Both the position numbers and the translations under genes were made by a program. Below are positions 31,347-43,293 of a DNA stretch of 64,000 nucleotides, piece by piece (the first letter of the stretch is position 1; the number at the start of each line of letters is the position of its first letter). The notes under the pieces are model-generated. The model saw only the letters and a program-made list of their open reading frames with translations. It did not search any database and had not been told where the DNA came from. This DNA comes from Ceratothoa steindachneri (taxonomy: Eukaryota > Arthropoda > Malacostraca > Isopoda > Cymothoidae). Where the stretch lies: positions 226,592,099-226,656,098 of the forward strand of contig OZ018317.1 in assembly GCA_963969495.1 (NCBI GenBank), read 5' to 3'.

Positions 31347-32112
31347 CTCCTAAGTGATCCTTGCCAACACTACCTGATCTTTTCTTGTACCTAATTAGGA
31401 ATGATTCCAATCTTGTACACTAGGTTTTATTTTGACTCCATTCCTGCCGCCACATTTTCATTATAGTTGCATAGCAACGGCTCTTCAATTACCCTATAAG
31501 GTAACCGAGCGATGTTATTTCTATGTCTAGACAGGCTGCCCTTCCTTATTTTCCAGAACTCTAATATGGCTAGAAATTGAGAGGAATATTATAGAGCAGT
31601 TTTGTAGTGATTGTATGGTTATCCATATTTGCTTTACCAGAATGTAATTTGACTTGTCTCAACGGATTGCTTGCAGTACACTTAATAAATTATTTCCTAT
31701 TTCAAGCTTTTAAGGGGAACCCTTCTGTAAAATTTGTTTTGTGGATTTGTATACAGCATACAGTTCTGATGTAAATAGGGAGTAGTAGTTGAAAAACATC
31801 CAGAACCATCTTCAGATTTACAGCCATCTGTAAAAGCCATCTTAAATCGTAACTCAAGGTATTTTTCTTTAGCGGCAGAAAATTGGGTTTGGTCGACTCG
31901 TGGAGGTGTGCTCATTTTGGGAAACGGCAAGAGAAAGGTAGAAATACACACCCACTGAGTACCAATTCACTGAGAAAAATAACGAAGATGTTGCTATATC
32001 AACATAACAGATTCTTCCTGCCTTAGGAGAATTGTTTAATTCTCCCAATGGAAGGAAGAGGGTGAGGTCGATCGTGATAAAACTAGGAAGATACAGGGTG
32101 TTCAATTGATAA
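31347..32112. other. no recognisable feature
   Basis: AT-rich. The two overlapping minus frames at 31697-32105 show no known motif. Confidence 0.4.
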
Positions 32113-33500
32113 CACTGTGTAGCAAAATTTCACTTTTGCCTTGTCCTTCGGTTAAAATTGTTATTTCCCATTTTTTTGTGGCTCTATTAAATAAAAAAGT
32201 CAATTTTAATCACAAAACTTTGCCTCTGTGCCTAGGACATTGAATTTTTAAATTAGCCCATTTATGATAAATAAATTGAAAATCAATGATGCAAATAGTA
32301 AAAATATATAAAAGTTTCAGGGGTTATGTTCTTTTTCAGTTATTGTATAAACATGATATAATGTATTTAAAAAAAAGTTATAGAAACAGTAATACAGTAG
32401 TAGTAGCTATTATTTCCCTTATATTTCTTTTGTGACCTGAACAGCAATGGGAGTTCTCTTACATTCCACCTAGATTCAGCAATAATTTGGTCAAAAATAA
32501 ACTGTAGAGCTTTCTAGAACTTTTGAGAATTTTTTATATGTTTGAAGAATTTTTAGAATATTCTTACAACGTAGATGAGTGTATAAATACAAAGAATGTC
32601 TACTCAACAGATCAGTTATAGTTTTAAGCCTATAGTTAGTAAGATTTTAGAAGATTAGTAATTTTACTTACAACAAGTTAGAAAAATTAGTTTGGTATGA
32701 GTTTTTATTGATTTTCTGAGTTTCTAATTTCTAGATCCAGACACGGAACAAAGATTCATGAAGCTAAAAACACGACTGAATTTCTCGTGAGAATCCACGA
32801 GAAAAACAAAATCTTCCTTGCTGTCTTCTTCCTTTTCTCACCTCATCTCCTTTCGTTATTGTCAGGAAGAGAGAATTTCCTAAGACTGAAATTCTCTACA
32901 CTCCCGGACTTAAGAAAAAGAGAGAAATGAACTAACCAAAGGAGATGACTAAATATAACCTCTTTTTTGTAACTTTGAGCTTGAATCTTAATATCAATAT
33001 AGATTTAATAAAATACCAGCATGAGGCAGTTGAGTAATCGTTTACAATTAGAAGTGCCAAATTGAGGCAATGTAAAAGCTTAAATATTTCCATTTTAAAT
33101 ATCCCAAGATGAGGCTATTTACAAGTTTATTCTAAATTTTATTTGTGCCAAGCTGAGGTAGTTTACAAGTTTAAAGGTGCCAAAATAAGGTATTTAAAAG
33201 TTTCACAATTTTAAAGTAAAGGTGCCAAGATGAGGCAGTTTACAGTTATTTAAATGTTTAACTGTGCCATGGTGGCAGTAAAGTTTCAACGCTTTAAAAA
33301 GAAGAGAGACTGTTCCTGTATACAATGTCTCGCTTTACCCATTCAGTCAGTAATCATGGGCTTGATTAGAAGCGTTACTTATTTATTCCTGTGACGTAAT
33401 TTTGTATAATTATTTTTATTTTGTAATTTTTTTAATCAATAAAAATTTGAATTTGAATTTTCTGTTTAAAATTTGTAGCAGCTTCTCTGCTAGGTCTTGA
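32113..33500. mobile_element. possible LTR or element end flanking the BEL/Pao remnant
   Basis: CACTGTGTAGCAAAATTTCA at 32113 resembles X inverted ends. GTGTATAAATACAAAG at 32579-32594 (+) is a good TATA box, preceded by several TTC/GAA words. A degenerate tandem repeat, GTGCCAAGATGAGGCAGTTTACA-like with 50-60 bp spacing, fills 33012-33285. AATAAA occurs near 33442 (+). The TATA and AATAAA are on the strand opposite to BEL pol, so this may be a separate solo LTR. No protein coding. Confidence 0.3.
33012..33285 (+). repeat. degenerate 50-60-bp tandem repeat
   Basis: About five units of GTGCCAA-GATGAGGCAGTTTACAAGTTTA with many differences. Confidence 0.65.
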
Positions 33501-33509
33501 GTTATTTAT

Positions 33510-36500
33510 AGTATTTTTATTTTAAATTTCATTTTCTTCATCAAAATTTTCATTTTCATTAAGTTCATTTTGACTATAATCTTCATTTATATCAGAGTCA
33601 GAACTCTCATTACTTGACTCATCTTCTTTGATTGAGTCCACCTCTGATGGGCACATATTTGTAATAGAAGTGGTTACTATTTGGCCATCTGGTTTTAAAA
33701 GTTTAACTGTTATAACATGTTAATCGCTAGAAGGCAAAAAATAGACAATTTTAGCAAAGGACCCTAAGGGTCGTGGCTTTACAAGATTTTTATTTAAACA
33801 ATTTCACCTTTCTTAGGATAGGAATTATTTATATTTTCAGAATAAAAAGAGTTTTTGTGTTTTTCTCTTAAAGCTAACAAATATTCTTCGACCCAAACAT
33901 TTTAAAATCTATCAAGAGTGACATCTCTCAACTCAAGATTATTTACAATTAACATTTTCATAGCTTCCACCTCCATGTTAAGAGGGGCTGGATTGTTCAG
34001 AATTTATTATTGAAGGAAAGAAATTACCACTAGAAATCAGTTGTTTAGTGGTAATATCTAATTCATTCTCACTCGACCTATATGTCAGAGGTTTATTGAT
34101 TACTTGCTGGATGTCTGATAGAGTATTTAAAAAGTTAAAATATTCATTGTTGGATCTTCCCAAAGTTTTATAAATGCAAGATTTTAAAGTTTTAATTAAC
34201 CTCTCCCAGGTAGCTTCATACCATGGTGATTAGGTTGGGATAGTTTTAAAATTAATATTATAAGCATTAAATTTGTTAGAGAATAAATCTGAGGTAAAAA
34301 TATTAGACAAAACTGTAGCCCCTGATATAAAATATTTGGTATTATCTGAATAGATAGATTAAGGAATACCACACCTATTGCAGAATCTTATAAAACCAAG
34401 TATAAAATCTTCAGTTAACATGTCATTTAACAATTGTATTTAAACAGGAAAATATAAATTTGTACATCTTTAGTTTCAAATTAAATGTGTCTGATACCCC
34501 ATAATGTCCAGTATAGTCTATACCAGTATGGGTAAAAGGTCTTACATAGTTAACCCTATCCACTGAGAGACTAGGGGTTGGAGGTTTTATAAAGGCTTTA
34601 GAATTGTATCTTTTACAAATGTAGCAATTATTCAAAACAGTTCTAATGGCTTGTCTATCTCTGCCGATCCAAATACCACCCATTCTTAAATAATTCAGAG
34701 TAGAGTTAAGACCTAAATGCTTACAGTTAAAATGTGAAAATTTAATAATTAACTCAGTTAAAATATGACTAGGATGAAATATAACCGGGTTTACAGCATC
34801 ATAATTTTAAGTAAAATTTTTATCTATTCTTCCCTTGGACCTTACGATATTGTCATTATCCAAGAATAAGTTTAGCTGGTGTATCAAAGGAGGCACATTT
34901 CTATTTGGCTTATCCTTTAAGAAAGCAATTCTTGCAGCAAAACTATGTTTTTGCATATTTTGTACTAAATAGTTAAATGCTAGAGTTTTTAAATTTGAAT
35001 TTTCCAGTTTAACTTTTTTAAACAATCTGTAACAACCTAACCAATGTTTTCTTTAGTATGAGAAGTAAACAAAAAAATATCCAGGTAAGAGTTATCAATT
35101 ATAGAATTTTTCAAATTTTCTTCCGCATAATTATCAATGTGATGCCTAAGTATGAAATTGAGAATAAATGGAGAACTTATGAAACCCAAAATGACGGTAG
35201 TGTACCTGTACACAATAAATTTCCCATTCTCATATAATAAAAATGAAAACTTGTTTTTATCAGAAGTCAATTTTAATTCAATCATTAAAAAGGCCTTTTC
35301 TATGTCAGAAAGTACAACATTTTCATTTGTTCAAAAATATAAAAGTAGGTCCATCATATTTGTAAGTATATCTATTCCAGCATAAGCTGCCTCATTCAGA
35401 GAAGGACTGATTTCTGTCTTAAGTGAAGCATTAAACATTGGCCTAACTTTGGTGGTTACCATTTCATCTTCTCTAACTACTGGCCTATGCGGGATCCAAA
35501 TATGATCCTTTGGGTTGAATTCACCTTCAATAGGCTCAATAATGCCTCTCTATAGTTGGTCAAGAAAAACTTCTTTATATTTTTCATTATAGCATAAATC
35601 TTTATTATTATTGCCCACTTTCTTAGCTAATACTTTTGCAAGATTGTAATTTGAAGGAACATTACGTACAAATATTAATTCCTCCTTCCATGGAAGTTCA
35701 ATGAAGTATTTTCCTTCTTTAAGTTCACTGGATTTCTTAAAATTGTTAATATATATCTCATCATATTTGGAAATTTCTTTTTTTATTCCTAATTGATTCA
35801 AAGGGAACAAGTTATTAAGCCCTTGTTCAACTTGAGACTCTTCAAAAATGGTTGTTAGAACAGAAGGATAATTTAAGGAGGGGTTCATGATTCAGTTTAT
35901 ATCATAATCATTAAATGCTATAGAAGAGTTGTCTGATACAACATTCTCTTTAGCAAGTTTAGAATTGCTTTTAAAGAGATTTGTTTTAAATTATAATTTG
36001 AAGTTTTACAATTTTTACACCGGTTATGAACTTTATTAGAGCCTAAAAGCTTAGAATTTGATTTATTAGTTTTGGAATTTTGATCATAATAAGATTTAGT
36101 GTTTAAATTTTTCTGTTTAATAAAATCATTCCCTGAAGCATTTTTTAGAAAATTTGGAATTTAAAGCTTTAAGATTATTTTTAAAGTTGTGCTTAAAATT
36201 AGAATTATAAATTGTTTTATTATCTTTGGTAGGCCTATTGGGTTTAATTTTTTATTTTTTATAGATTTGTCACAATTATCATAAGATGTACAATTTTCAA
36301 CTCTAACCCGAGAACTTTTATTAAATTCTTTGATTGAACCAATGGGTATAAGACCATTTGAAAATTTACTGACTCTTCCAGAAGTACTCTCTGCAAACTC
36401 AAATACACCAAGGTAAGGTATGACATCCATTCCCCAAACATTCTTGATTGCAAGATGATTGTCAGCAAATTTTGGAAAACATGGACTTAAGGGAAAATTC

Positions 36501-36625
36501 GTAATTTTCATTTTAGGAAGTATTTGATTAATGTTTACATTTAAATTTAAGTCATCAATTGCTAACAGGTTAGTCTTAATTTCATTTCCATTGGGCATCA
36601 CAATTCTGGAAGAACACATCTCTCC
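33510..36625 (-). pseudogene. BEL/Pao pol remnant (protease, reverse transcriptase, integrase)
   Basis: Pieces in order on the minus strand: protease-side region MCSSRIVMPNGNEIKT and DNHLAIKNVWGMDVIPYLG (36619-36270); linker EGKYFIELPWKEELIF (35888-35550); reverse transcriptase VYRYTTVILGFISSPFILN and NSYLDIFLFTS (35285-35037), where the usual YVDD is YLDI; QKHSFAARIAFL (35025-34807); integrase finger NNCYICKRYNS and HTGIDYTGHYGVSD (34683-34423), YSDNTKYF and SPWYEATWERLIKTLK (34400-34190), so D, D and E remain readable; and a C-terminal VKLLKPDGQIV at about 33690. Many stops. The 5' end is cut at about 36630 by copy c. Gag is not seen. Confidence 0.75.
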
Positions 36626-36689
36626 TTGTTACTGTATTTTAGATTTAAAAGGAAAAACCTCTCTATTTACCCTTTTGAAGGCCAATACC

Positions 36690-37797
36690 TTGCTGAGAGG
36701 CCTTCAGTGAGAACCCCATGCGCTGCAGTCATATTAATCCCGAGCAGACACGAGACTCCAGCTAACCTACATGCCATGAGGCGAGGATCGCCGCCTGTTC
36801 CAACATCTTCCCAAGGCCTTCTCTCGTTTTGGTAAACGAAGAACGGCACCACTACGTTCCCCTGGAACTGCCATGCCTTGGAGGCCTTTTAGCAAGCAAG
36901 CCAACAGAGTATTTATCTGAGGTCTCCCGTTACTCGAGACAGAGTACCGCTCGCTTTTCGCGCGGATAAACACCCCTTGTCTGGAAGCGAACCACGGAGC
37001 TAGAAGGTTTCGTTGGCTAGACTAATTGCCGTGAATTTTGGCCACAGTCAATAGGAAAATTCGCGAAGCGGCGTTTCTTTCGAGAATTGTGTGACCCACT
37101 CATCTCATACTGTTTTAAAAATTATTTCGCCTTCTCGTTCGATATTACTTATTCCCGCATCCAAGAGCATCTCGTCCCGAGTTCAAGAATATCTCGCCTC
37201 ACCTTTCAAGAGTAATTCGCCCAGTATTCAAGATTACCTCACTCGTGCCCGAGGTAATCTAATCCCACTGTTGAGAATACTTCGCCCGTGCTGCAAGATT
37301 ATCTCACCCCGTAAGAATCTGAGCTTTGGTTTCACCCTTTACCAACAGTCAAGTCTACAAGGTAAAAGCAATTTCAAATTTTATACTCCATTCCGAAGAT
37401 TATCTCCTTTGGTCATTATTTTCCTTTCTGACTGAATCAAGCATTTATCCCCTGATTGTCTCTTTATTTATTGAGTTATTATTTTCTTTGACCCCGACAT
37501 TATTTCTCAATTTATCCCTATTTATATTTCCATATTGATCTTGTTTTTGTTGTAATTAAACATTTATTTGTGGTTTTAATCTTTCAATAACCTTGAATGA
37601 AATCTGGCATTTTAAGAATTCTTCGGTCAACAATTACGCACTGGCCTAGATTTAATCATTTTAAACTCCCCCGAACCCAGGGAAGACTTACTGTCCTACT
37701 TCATTAGCTCCGCATGGCCGGTCCTCTTTTGGCCGCCTGCCACGTGAGTGTAATTGCCTTCACAGCTGCTAAGGTATACACTTACGATACCACGACA
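36690..37797 (+). mobile_element. copy c 5' LTR, 5'-truncated
   Basis: Starts within the LTR (GAGAACCCCATGCG at 36712 matches 45638 in the 3' LTR) and ends TACCACGACA at 37797, like the other LTR ends. A weak TATA-like GGATAAAC is at 36964-36971. A ~30-bp tandem array follows at 37120-37330. The first part of the LTR is missing at the junction with BEL DNA. Confidence 0.6.
37120..37330 (+). repeat. ~30-bp tandem array in copy c LTR
   Basis: About seven diverged units of the form CAAGANTATCTCGCCCNNNNTT (for example near 37180, 37210 and 37230). It sits 150 bp after the TATA-like box, the same relative place as the arrays of LTR-A, LTR-B and copy a. Unit sequence is unrelated to theirs. Confidence 0.65.

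Positions 37798-37799
<2 letters not shown>

Positions 37800-37847
<48 letters not shown>
37800..37847 (+). repeat. (TA)n microsatellite between LTR end and primer site
   Basis: About 24 TA units between the LTR end (37797) and the primer-binding site (37857). In copy a and LTR-A this spacer is only 6-11 AT-rich bases. Confidence 0.9.
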
Positions 37848-37848
<1 letters not shown>

Positions 37849-37856
37849 TAAAAATC

Positions 37857-37866
37857 TGGTGTCAGG
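37857..37866 (+). other. primer-binding site of copy c
   Basis: TGGTGTCAGG, identical to the copy a site and to the terminal complement of animal tRNA-Leu. Confidence 0.5.
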
Positions 37867-38353
37867 TAAAGTTGGGTTCTTGTTTCCAAAGAACTTTTAA
37901 AGAAATCTTGTCTTTTAAAGCTCCCCCTTCCCAGTCATTTGTTGATTTTCTTATTGACAAGTACATTCAAGTTATTTCAAGATAGTGGAACGTTCTTTAA
38001 TTTTGTCATTTTAATTTTGTGTGTGTCCCTTGAGACCGTAAGTTTTTAATTTTCCTTTTTTGTGTGTCCCTTTCGAAAACGAGTCTATGCCAAAATCAGG
38101 TTAATCCCCGAGCTGGATTAAAAACTTCGAGTCCCCTTTGATCGTAGAGGGATAAATTTTACTTTGCCGTTTAGTATAGGAACTCTATTGGGTAATTTTC
38201 TTTTAAATGTTTGCTTTCGTAAGAGTCACACGAGCGTAATCGAGAGTTATTTCCACGTGTAGCGGTTAAACGAGCTTTCACGCTAGGAATATAGCGTCAT
38301 TTGAACGCTTTCAGAGTCAAGGAGAAGTCTTAGCATTATCCGGCAAGGATTTA

Positions 38354-39700
38354 ATGGCATACGTTCAAGAACAAGAAAGAAATGAAAGGGCAGAAAAGGA
38401 GAAAGAGAGCAGCTGGAGCTGGAAGAAAAGGGAAGAGTTCGGGAGCTGGAATAAAGGAAAAGAGTTCGGCAACACATTGCAAACTCAGTCGCAATCACCT
38501 AGAAACCTTTGCTGTGCATTCAAGAACTGAAGCAACACAGTCTCCCTCCGTCAACCTGATAGTCTTCAAAGATAGTAAAGATTTCGAAAAAATATTTGAG
38601 GTCAATCACTGGGACATTCAGGCAGACGGTATCACCAGATTGCTTCCCTTCCTAAATACCCAACCCTTAGATAGTTTTATTTCCTTTCCCGCCGAAGCAA
38701 CAATAGATTATTCCACCCTTAAATCGGAACTTCGATCGGCCGTAAATATGAACCCTGAATTTTATCGATCTACATTCTGTTAGGCCAGAATTCAGCCCAG
38801 ACAGACATTCCATCAGTTTGGTTTCACCCTGCAAAGAATCCACTCAGATTACCCGAGAATATGAGTTCCTCAGCGATTTCTTCATTAGGGACCAGTTGAT
38901 GGCACCGCTGCCCCCGGAATTCCGAGCATTCGTGAATGATAGGTGATGCACTATTTTCAAAGAATTTATTAAAGAGGCGGATGTGTACACGACCAGTCAC
39001 AACCTTTACCAAAGGACCCCAAGAAATCACTTCCTCCGTCCCCTATAAACAAGACTAGTAACTCCCGGTTCCCCTCTAAGAACGCTCCCAAATTTATGAA
39101 GGTTACCGGTACTTTTAAACCGTAGAACCTTCTCCCATCTGAGCCGAGGAATATCAAGCCCCTCATTTCAACTTCCCCCTCGTTGGTGTACCCCAGAAGG
39201 CCCATCGTTTGTTTTTCGTGTGCCACGGAGGGCCACGTAAGACCTAACTACCCCTAAAATTCATAATTCAGATTCCCTCTTAACCACCAAGTTCATCAGA
39301 TCAGGGCTGTTCTAACTTCTCCGCCTTCTCGCTCGAAAGCTCCCGCAACTCTATCAACGAATAGTTCTCCGGGACACCAGGTGAACTTTCTGTTTAATAA
39401 GAGCTTACCCGGTGGATTAAAATTCGAACGCGGATCTGTAAATGTATGCAGGGTGTCCACCCTCGTAGGAGACACTGATTGTACCTGTATCGTAGTGTCC
39501 AAATAATTACTTCTCCCAGTAGGCCCTGACCATAACAAATACCTTGGACGTGCAAACCGTTTACAAGTCGTCCGATGCTACTTGAAATGCTAGTATTTTA
39601 CTGGATGGGCTGAGGTAGTCGCGGCCCCGATCAAATTCTGCGCCGTGGTGGTTGGCCAGAGCCCCCAAATAACCCCTAATCCAGTGGCTCAGCCCGTCAT
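38354..39700 (+). pseudogene. copy c Gag and protease
   Basis: A degraded counterpart of copy a Gag. 38382-38783 holds a charged stretch and KIFEVNHWDIQADGITRLLP, matching copy a. Frameshifts follow; QPRQTFHQFGFTLQR is the SCAN-like part. A zinc knuckle, RPIVCFSCATEGHVRPNYP, is at 39199-39255 with the last Cys as Tyr. Protease reads LVGDTDCTCIVVS, so the DTG active site is DTD. SPGHQVNFLFNKSLPGGLKF precedes it as in the other copies. Non-functional. Confidence 0.75.
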
Positions 39701-39900
39701 TACCCGGGCTCAGGATCATAAGAATTCCGCCTCTCTCGTTCCCCCTAGAGGCCCCCTATGACCCGGAATTCCTAGCACTCAACAGCGATGCATTTGCGCA
39801 AGCACAAAAAGGGTGCGCAACTCTCCTTCCCCTTCGGGAAAAAGCGAGGAGTGATGAACAAAGCTCTGCCCACGGACAAAGGGACGTCTCTTATCTCATT

Positions 39901-41065
39901 ATGAAAGGCCTACTTTACCGCGCCTGTTCGCATGGAGTTAGCCCCGCGACTCTCTCTTTATGTATCCCCCGATCTCACGTCCTCCAAGTCCTCAAACTCG
40001 CCCATGATGGTCTGTTGGTCTGTTATTTCATCCATAACAAAACGGCACAAAGAATATTCCGGTTCCTCTTTTTGCCCGGCGCTGCTAAAGAAATTGCCGA
40101 ATTTTGTAAAGCTTGTGATATTTGCCAGAAGACGACGGAAAAAGGGCGTATACCGCCAGCTCCAGTCCAGAAGACCCCAATAATCTCGGAGCCCTTTTGC
40201 AGAGTTGCCGTTGACCTAATCGGCCCGATTCACCCCACGTCCAGCGAAGGACACTCCCACGTTCTCACCCTTGTTGACTTCGCGACGCGATTTCCAGAGG
40301 TGGTCCCCTTCAAGAGAATAGATAACGTGACCTGTGTAGAGGCCCTAATTTCTATTTTCTCCCGCGTTCGTATCCCGAAGGATATGGTGTCCTACGGAGG
40401 AAGACAATTCAACTCAGAATTAATGGAGTACGTCGGCAAGCTCCAAACGATTAAAAACATGGTTACTACTCAATTTTACCCCTCCGCGAATGGGATCTGT
40501 GTAAAGTTAAACGGGACTTTTAAAACCACACTAAAGAAGCTGTGCCATGCTCATCGCCGAGAATGGCATCGGTACTTACCCATTGCTCTATTTGCCTGGC
40601 AGGAAATCACTCATCGCACCCTGGGATTTGCCGCATTTGAGTACCTCTATGGTCAATTTACGAGGCCCCATGAGTATCCTGAATGAGCTGTTCACAAACC
40701 CCCGTCTAGATAAAGAAATAGAATCTTCCTATTCTTATTTATTAGACCTCCGAAATCGCCTAGAAGAATGTGCGGACATCGCTTATAAAAACGCTGATCT
40801 AAATATAGAAAAAAATCGTACCTATTTTGACGTCAAGTCAAAAGAAAGGCGATTTAGGCCCGGCGATGAAGTATTAATCCTTTTGCCCAAAGATACGAAT
40901 ATGCTCCTTAGCCAATTGAAGTGTCCCTTTCCCGTCCTCAAGAATCGTGGCCCCGTAGATTATCTGATTAAAACCCCTTATGTAAATAAGCTGTTCTACG
41001 TGAACATGCTAAAGCGGTACCACTGCCGCGCCTGTATAAATAATATAGTCGCCCTTGATGAGTAG
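39901..41065 (+). pseudogene. copy c integrase
   Basis: Two frames: 39901-40686 and 40547-41065. Integrase finger FIHNKTAQRIF and FCKACDICQK; first strand VAVDLIGPIHP (Asp kept); second box reads MVSYGGRQFNSELM with Tyr in place of Asp; third reads SANGICVKLNG with Val for Glu. Thus two catalytic residues are lost. A frameshift at about 40650 leads to ARGPMSILNELF-like sequence and FRPGDEVLILLPKDTNMLL, then KRYHCRACINNIVALDE and a stop. The X2 insertion is 80 bases further on. Confidence 0.8.
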
Positions 41066-41142
41066 GCAGTTATGGAAGCCTCTTACCCCTCCGACTCCCT
41101 TAACGTATTGCAAGTCGTTTCTATTGAGCAAGATAATAACTA

Positions 41143-43293
41143 CACAGGGGAACAATTTTAATCACAATTTCTGGTAACCTAGATTTATCTGCCATTTTTA
41201 ATTTGTTTTTTTCATGCTGACTTCAAATATATAATTCATTTTCACCTACATGCTATATTTATTCTATAATTTCTATTTACTCGTTTTCCCGAAAACTGCC
41301 ATCCGGATGGAGAGAGAGGGTGTTTGTAGAAAGCAAATACTTCACAGTACATAGTAGTAAGATATTGACATTATTGTTTCTTTTTTCAGGTCTCATGTTA
41401 GAGTGATGGCTTCGTCAAGGGGAAATTGCGTTAATGATCTAGACTCCTTCTGCTACATATGAGGCTGTTACATGCTAGTTCGTCAAAGGCGCAATATATC
41501 AAACTCTGTGATTCGCACTTATAAGGCATATTTTGAGGTTCCTCTTGGTGACCAAGGTAAGAAGTGGGCCCCGCATGCTGTTTGCCATAGTTGTGTGGAA
41601 CATCTTCGTGAGTGGACTAAAGGAAAGAGAAATGCTCTTCCTTTTGGAATCTCCATTGTGTGGCGAGAGCCAAAGGATCATATATCGGACTGTTATTTCT
41701 GTCTGCTGAATACTAAAGGGATTGGCAAGAAATATCGGCACAAGATCGACTACCCCAACATTCCCTCGGCGATCCGGCCAGTACCTCATTTTGAGTCTTT
41801 ACTAGTTCTAATTTTCAGTGGATATGCTTCCTTCGAGGATGAAAATGATGTACATGATATGGACGTCCACGGAATGGATTCAGAGTCTACAGATTCATCA
41901 TCAGATGCTGAACAGTCATTACCTCCTCACTGTTTCAATCAAGAGGATTTGAATGACTTGATATGTGATATGGCGCTCTCCAAGAAAGCTGCAGAACTTT
42001 TAACCTCCAGGTTGAGTAAAAGACATATGCTTGACAGGTCGGTACGAGTATCATATTACTAAACGAGGGAGAGTACATTTGTTAAGTATTTCTCTGAGGA
42101 CAAACAATTTGTATACTCCCACGATGTTCCTGGCCTGTTTACCGAGTTGGGACTTGGCACCTATAGCCCTGCTGAGTGGAGACCTTTTTTGGATAGCTCC
42201 AAGCATAGCCTCAAGTGTGTCCTTTTGCATAATGGCAATGACTTTGGTGCAGTTCCTCTCGGTCACTTTGTCCATCTGCGAGAAACTCACGATGACATAA
42301 GAATGGTCATGGGTTTACTTAAGTACTATGAACACAATTGGATCATATGTGTAGACCTTAAGATGTTCAATTTCCTCCTAGGCCAGCAGAAGGGATATAC
42401 AAAGTTTCCATGCTATATCTGTATGTTAGACAGTCGAGCCCCTGACAAACACTGTTCCCTAAAAGATTGGCCAGTTCTGGAAACTTTGGAAGCAGGAATA
42501 CCAAACATTGTTAATGAGCCAATCGTAAGTCGAGAGAAGATCGTTTTTCCTCCACTTCATCTCAAACTGGGGTTGATAAAGCAGTATGTCAAGGTGTTGA
42601 GCACTGCCAATGATTGTTTTCAGTACATAGTATCGGTGTTTCCTGCTTTGTCACACGAAAAAATAAAAACAGGAGTATTTGATGGTCCCCAAATCCGAAG
42701 ACTTCTGAGTGATTCTCGATTCATGAACACTATGAATAAAAAAGAGAAGGTAGACTGGCTCTCATTTTCTGCCGTTGTTCGTAACTTATTGGAAAACAAA
42801 AAAGCGCATAACTACAAGGATCTTGTTACTAATATGCTTCTAGCATATCGTGATCTGCGATGCAACACGAGTGTGAAGCTGCATTTCCTAAATAGTCACC
42901 TTGACCGATTGCCAGAAAATCTGGGACCGTGGGTGACGAACAAGGAAAACGCTTCCATTAGGATTTGATGACGATGGAAGATCGCTACCAAAGTCACTGG
43001 GATAGACACGATGGCGGACTACTTCTGGGCGATTAGAAGAGATCAGCCAGAGAAGACTTACAAGAGAAAGAGTTACAAACGCAAATTTTTGCCCGATTGA
43101 AAACAAGAAGAGGTCCTCCAGCCTGATGTACGGTCATTAATAAATTTGCATCTATTTGATTACAGTATTTGTAATCCTAGTGTGTAATTCAAGTTTCTTC
43201 TCATACCCAATAAAATGTTTGTGCAAAAAACCCTGCTCGAATTAGGTAGGAAAATGTACTTTTATCATTCACCAAATACATTTTTCCCCAGTG
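41143..43293 (+). mobile_element. DNA transposon of unassigned family, copy X2
   Basis: 2151 bp with ends CACAGGGGAACAATTTT and (reverse complement) CACTGGGGAAAAATGT. CTA lies outside on the left (41140-41142) and TTA on the right (43294-43296). If the left one was TTA, removing X2 and one TTA restores the copy c frame exactly (D-N-N-Y-P-L-S), supporting a 3-bp duplication. It carries one gene. Confidence 0.7.
41406..43100 (+). pseudogene. X2 protein, few lesions
   Basis: Best readable member of the X family. From ATG 41406: Cys pair FCYI(stop)GC, then GDQGKKWAPHAVCHSCVEHL, WREPKDHISDCYFCLL, PSAIRPVPHF, an acidic linker, LICDMALSKKAAELLTSR (to 42062). After a frameshift: LGTYSPAEWRPFLDSSKHSL, KCVLLHNGNDF, WIICVDLKMFNFLLG, CYICMLDSRAPDKH, FPPLHLKLGLIKQYVKVL, LRCNTSVKLHFLNSHL (to about 42930). 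A second frameshift leads to DEQGKRFH and a basic tail to about 43100. The intron of X1 and X3 is absent. GERFH of X1 is GKRFH here. A TTTTTTCAG acceptor just upstream suggests a 5' intron. Unknown function; a transposase role is inferred from being the only gene. Confidence 0.7.

Noticed and set aside
37120..37330. Regular short repeats resembling a CRISPR array
   Set aside because: Repeats are diverged without constant spacers, lie inside an LTR, and the DNA is clearly eukaryotic.
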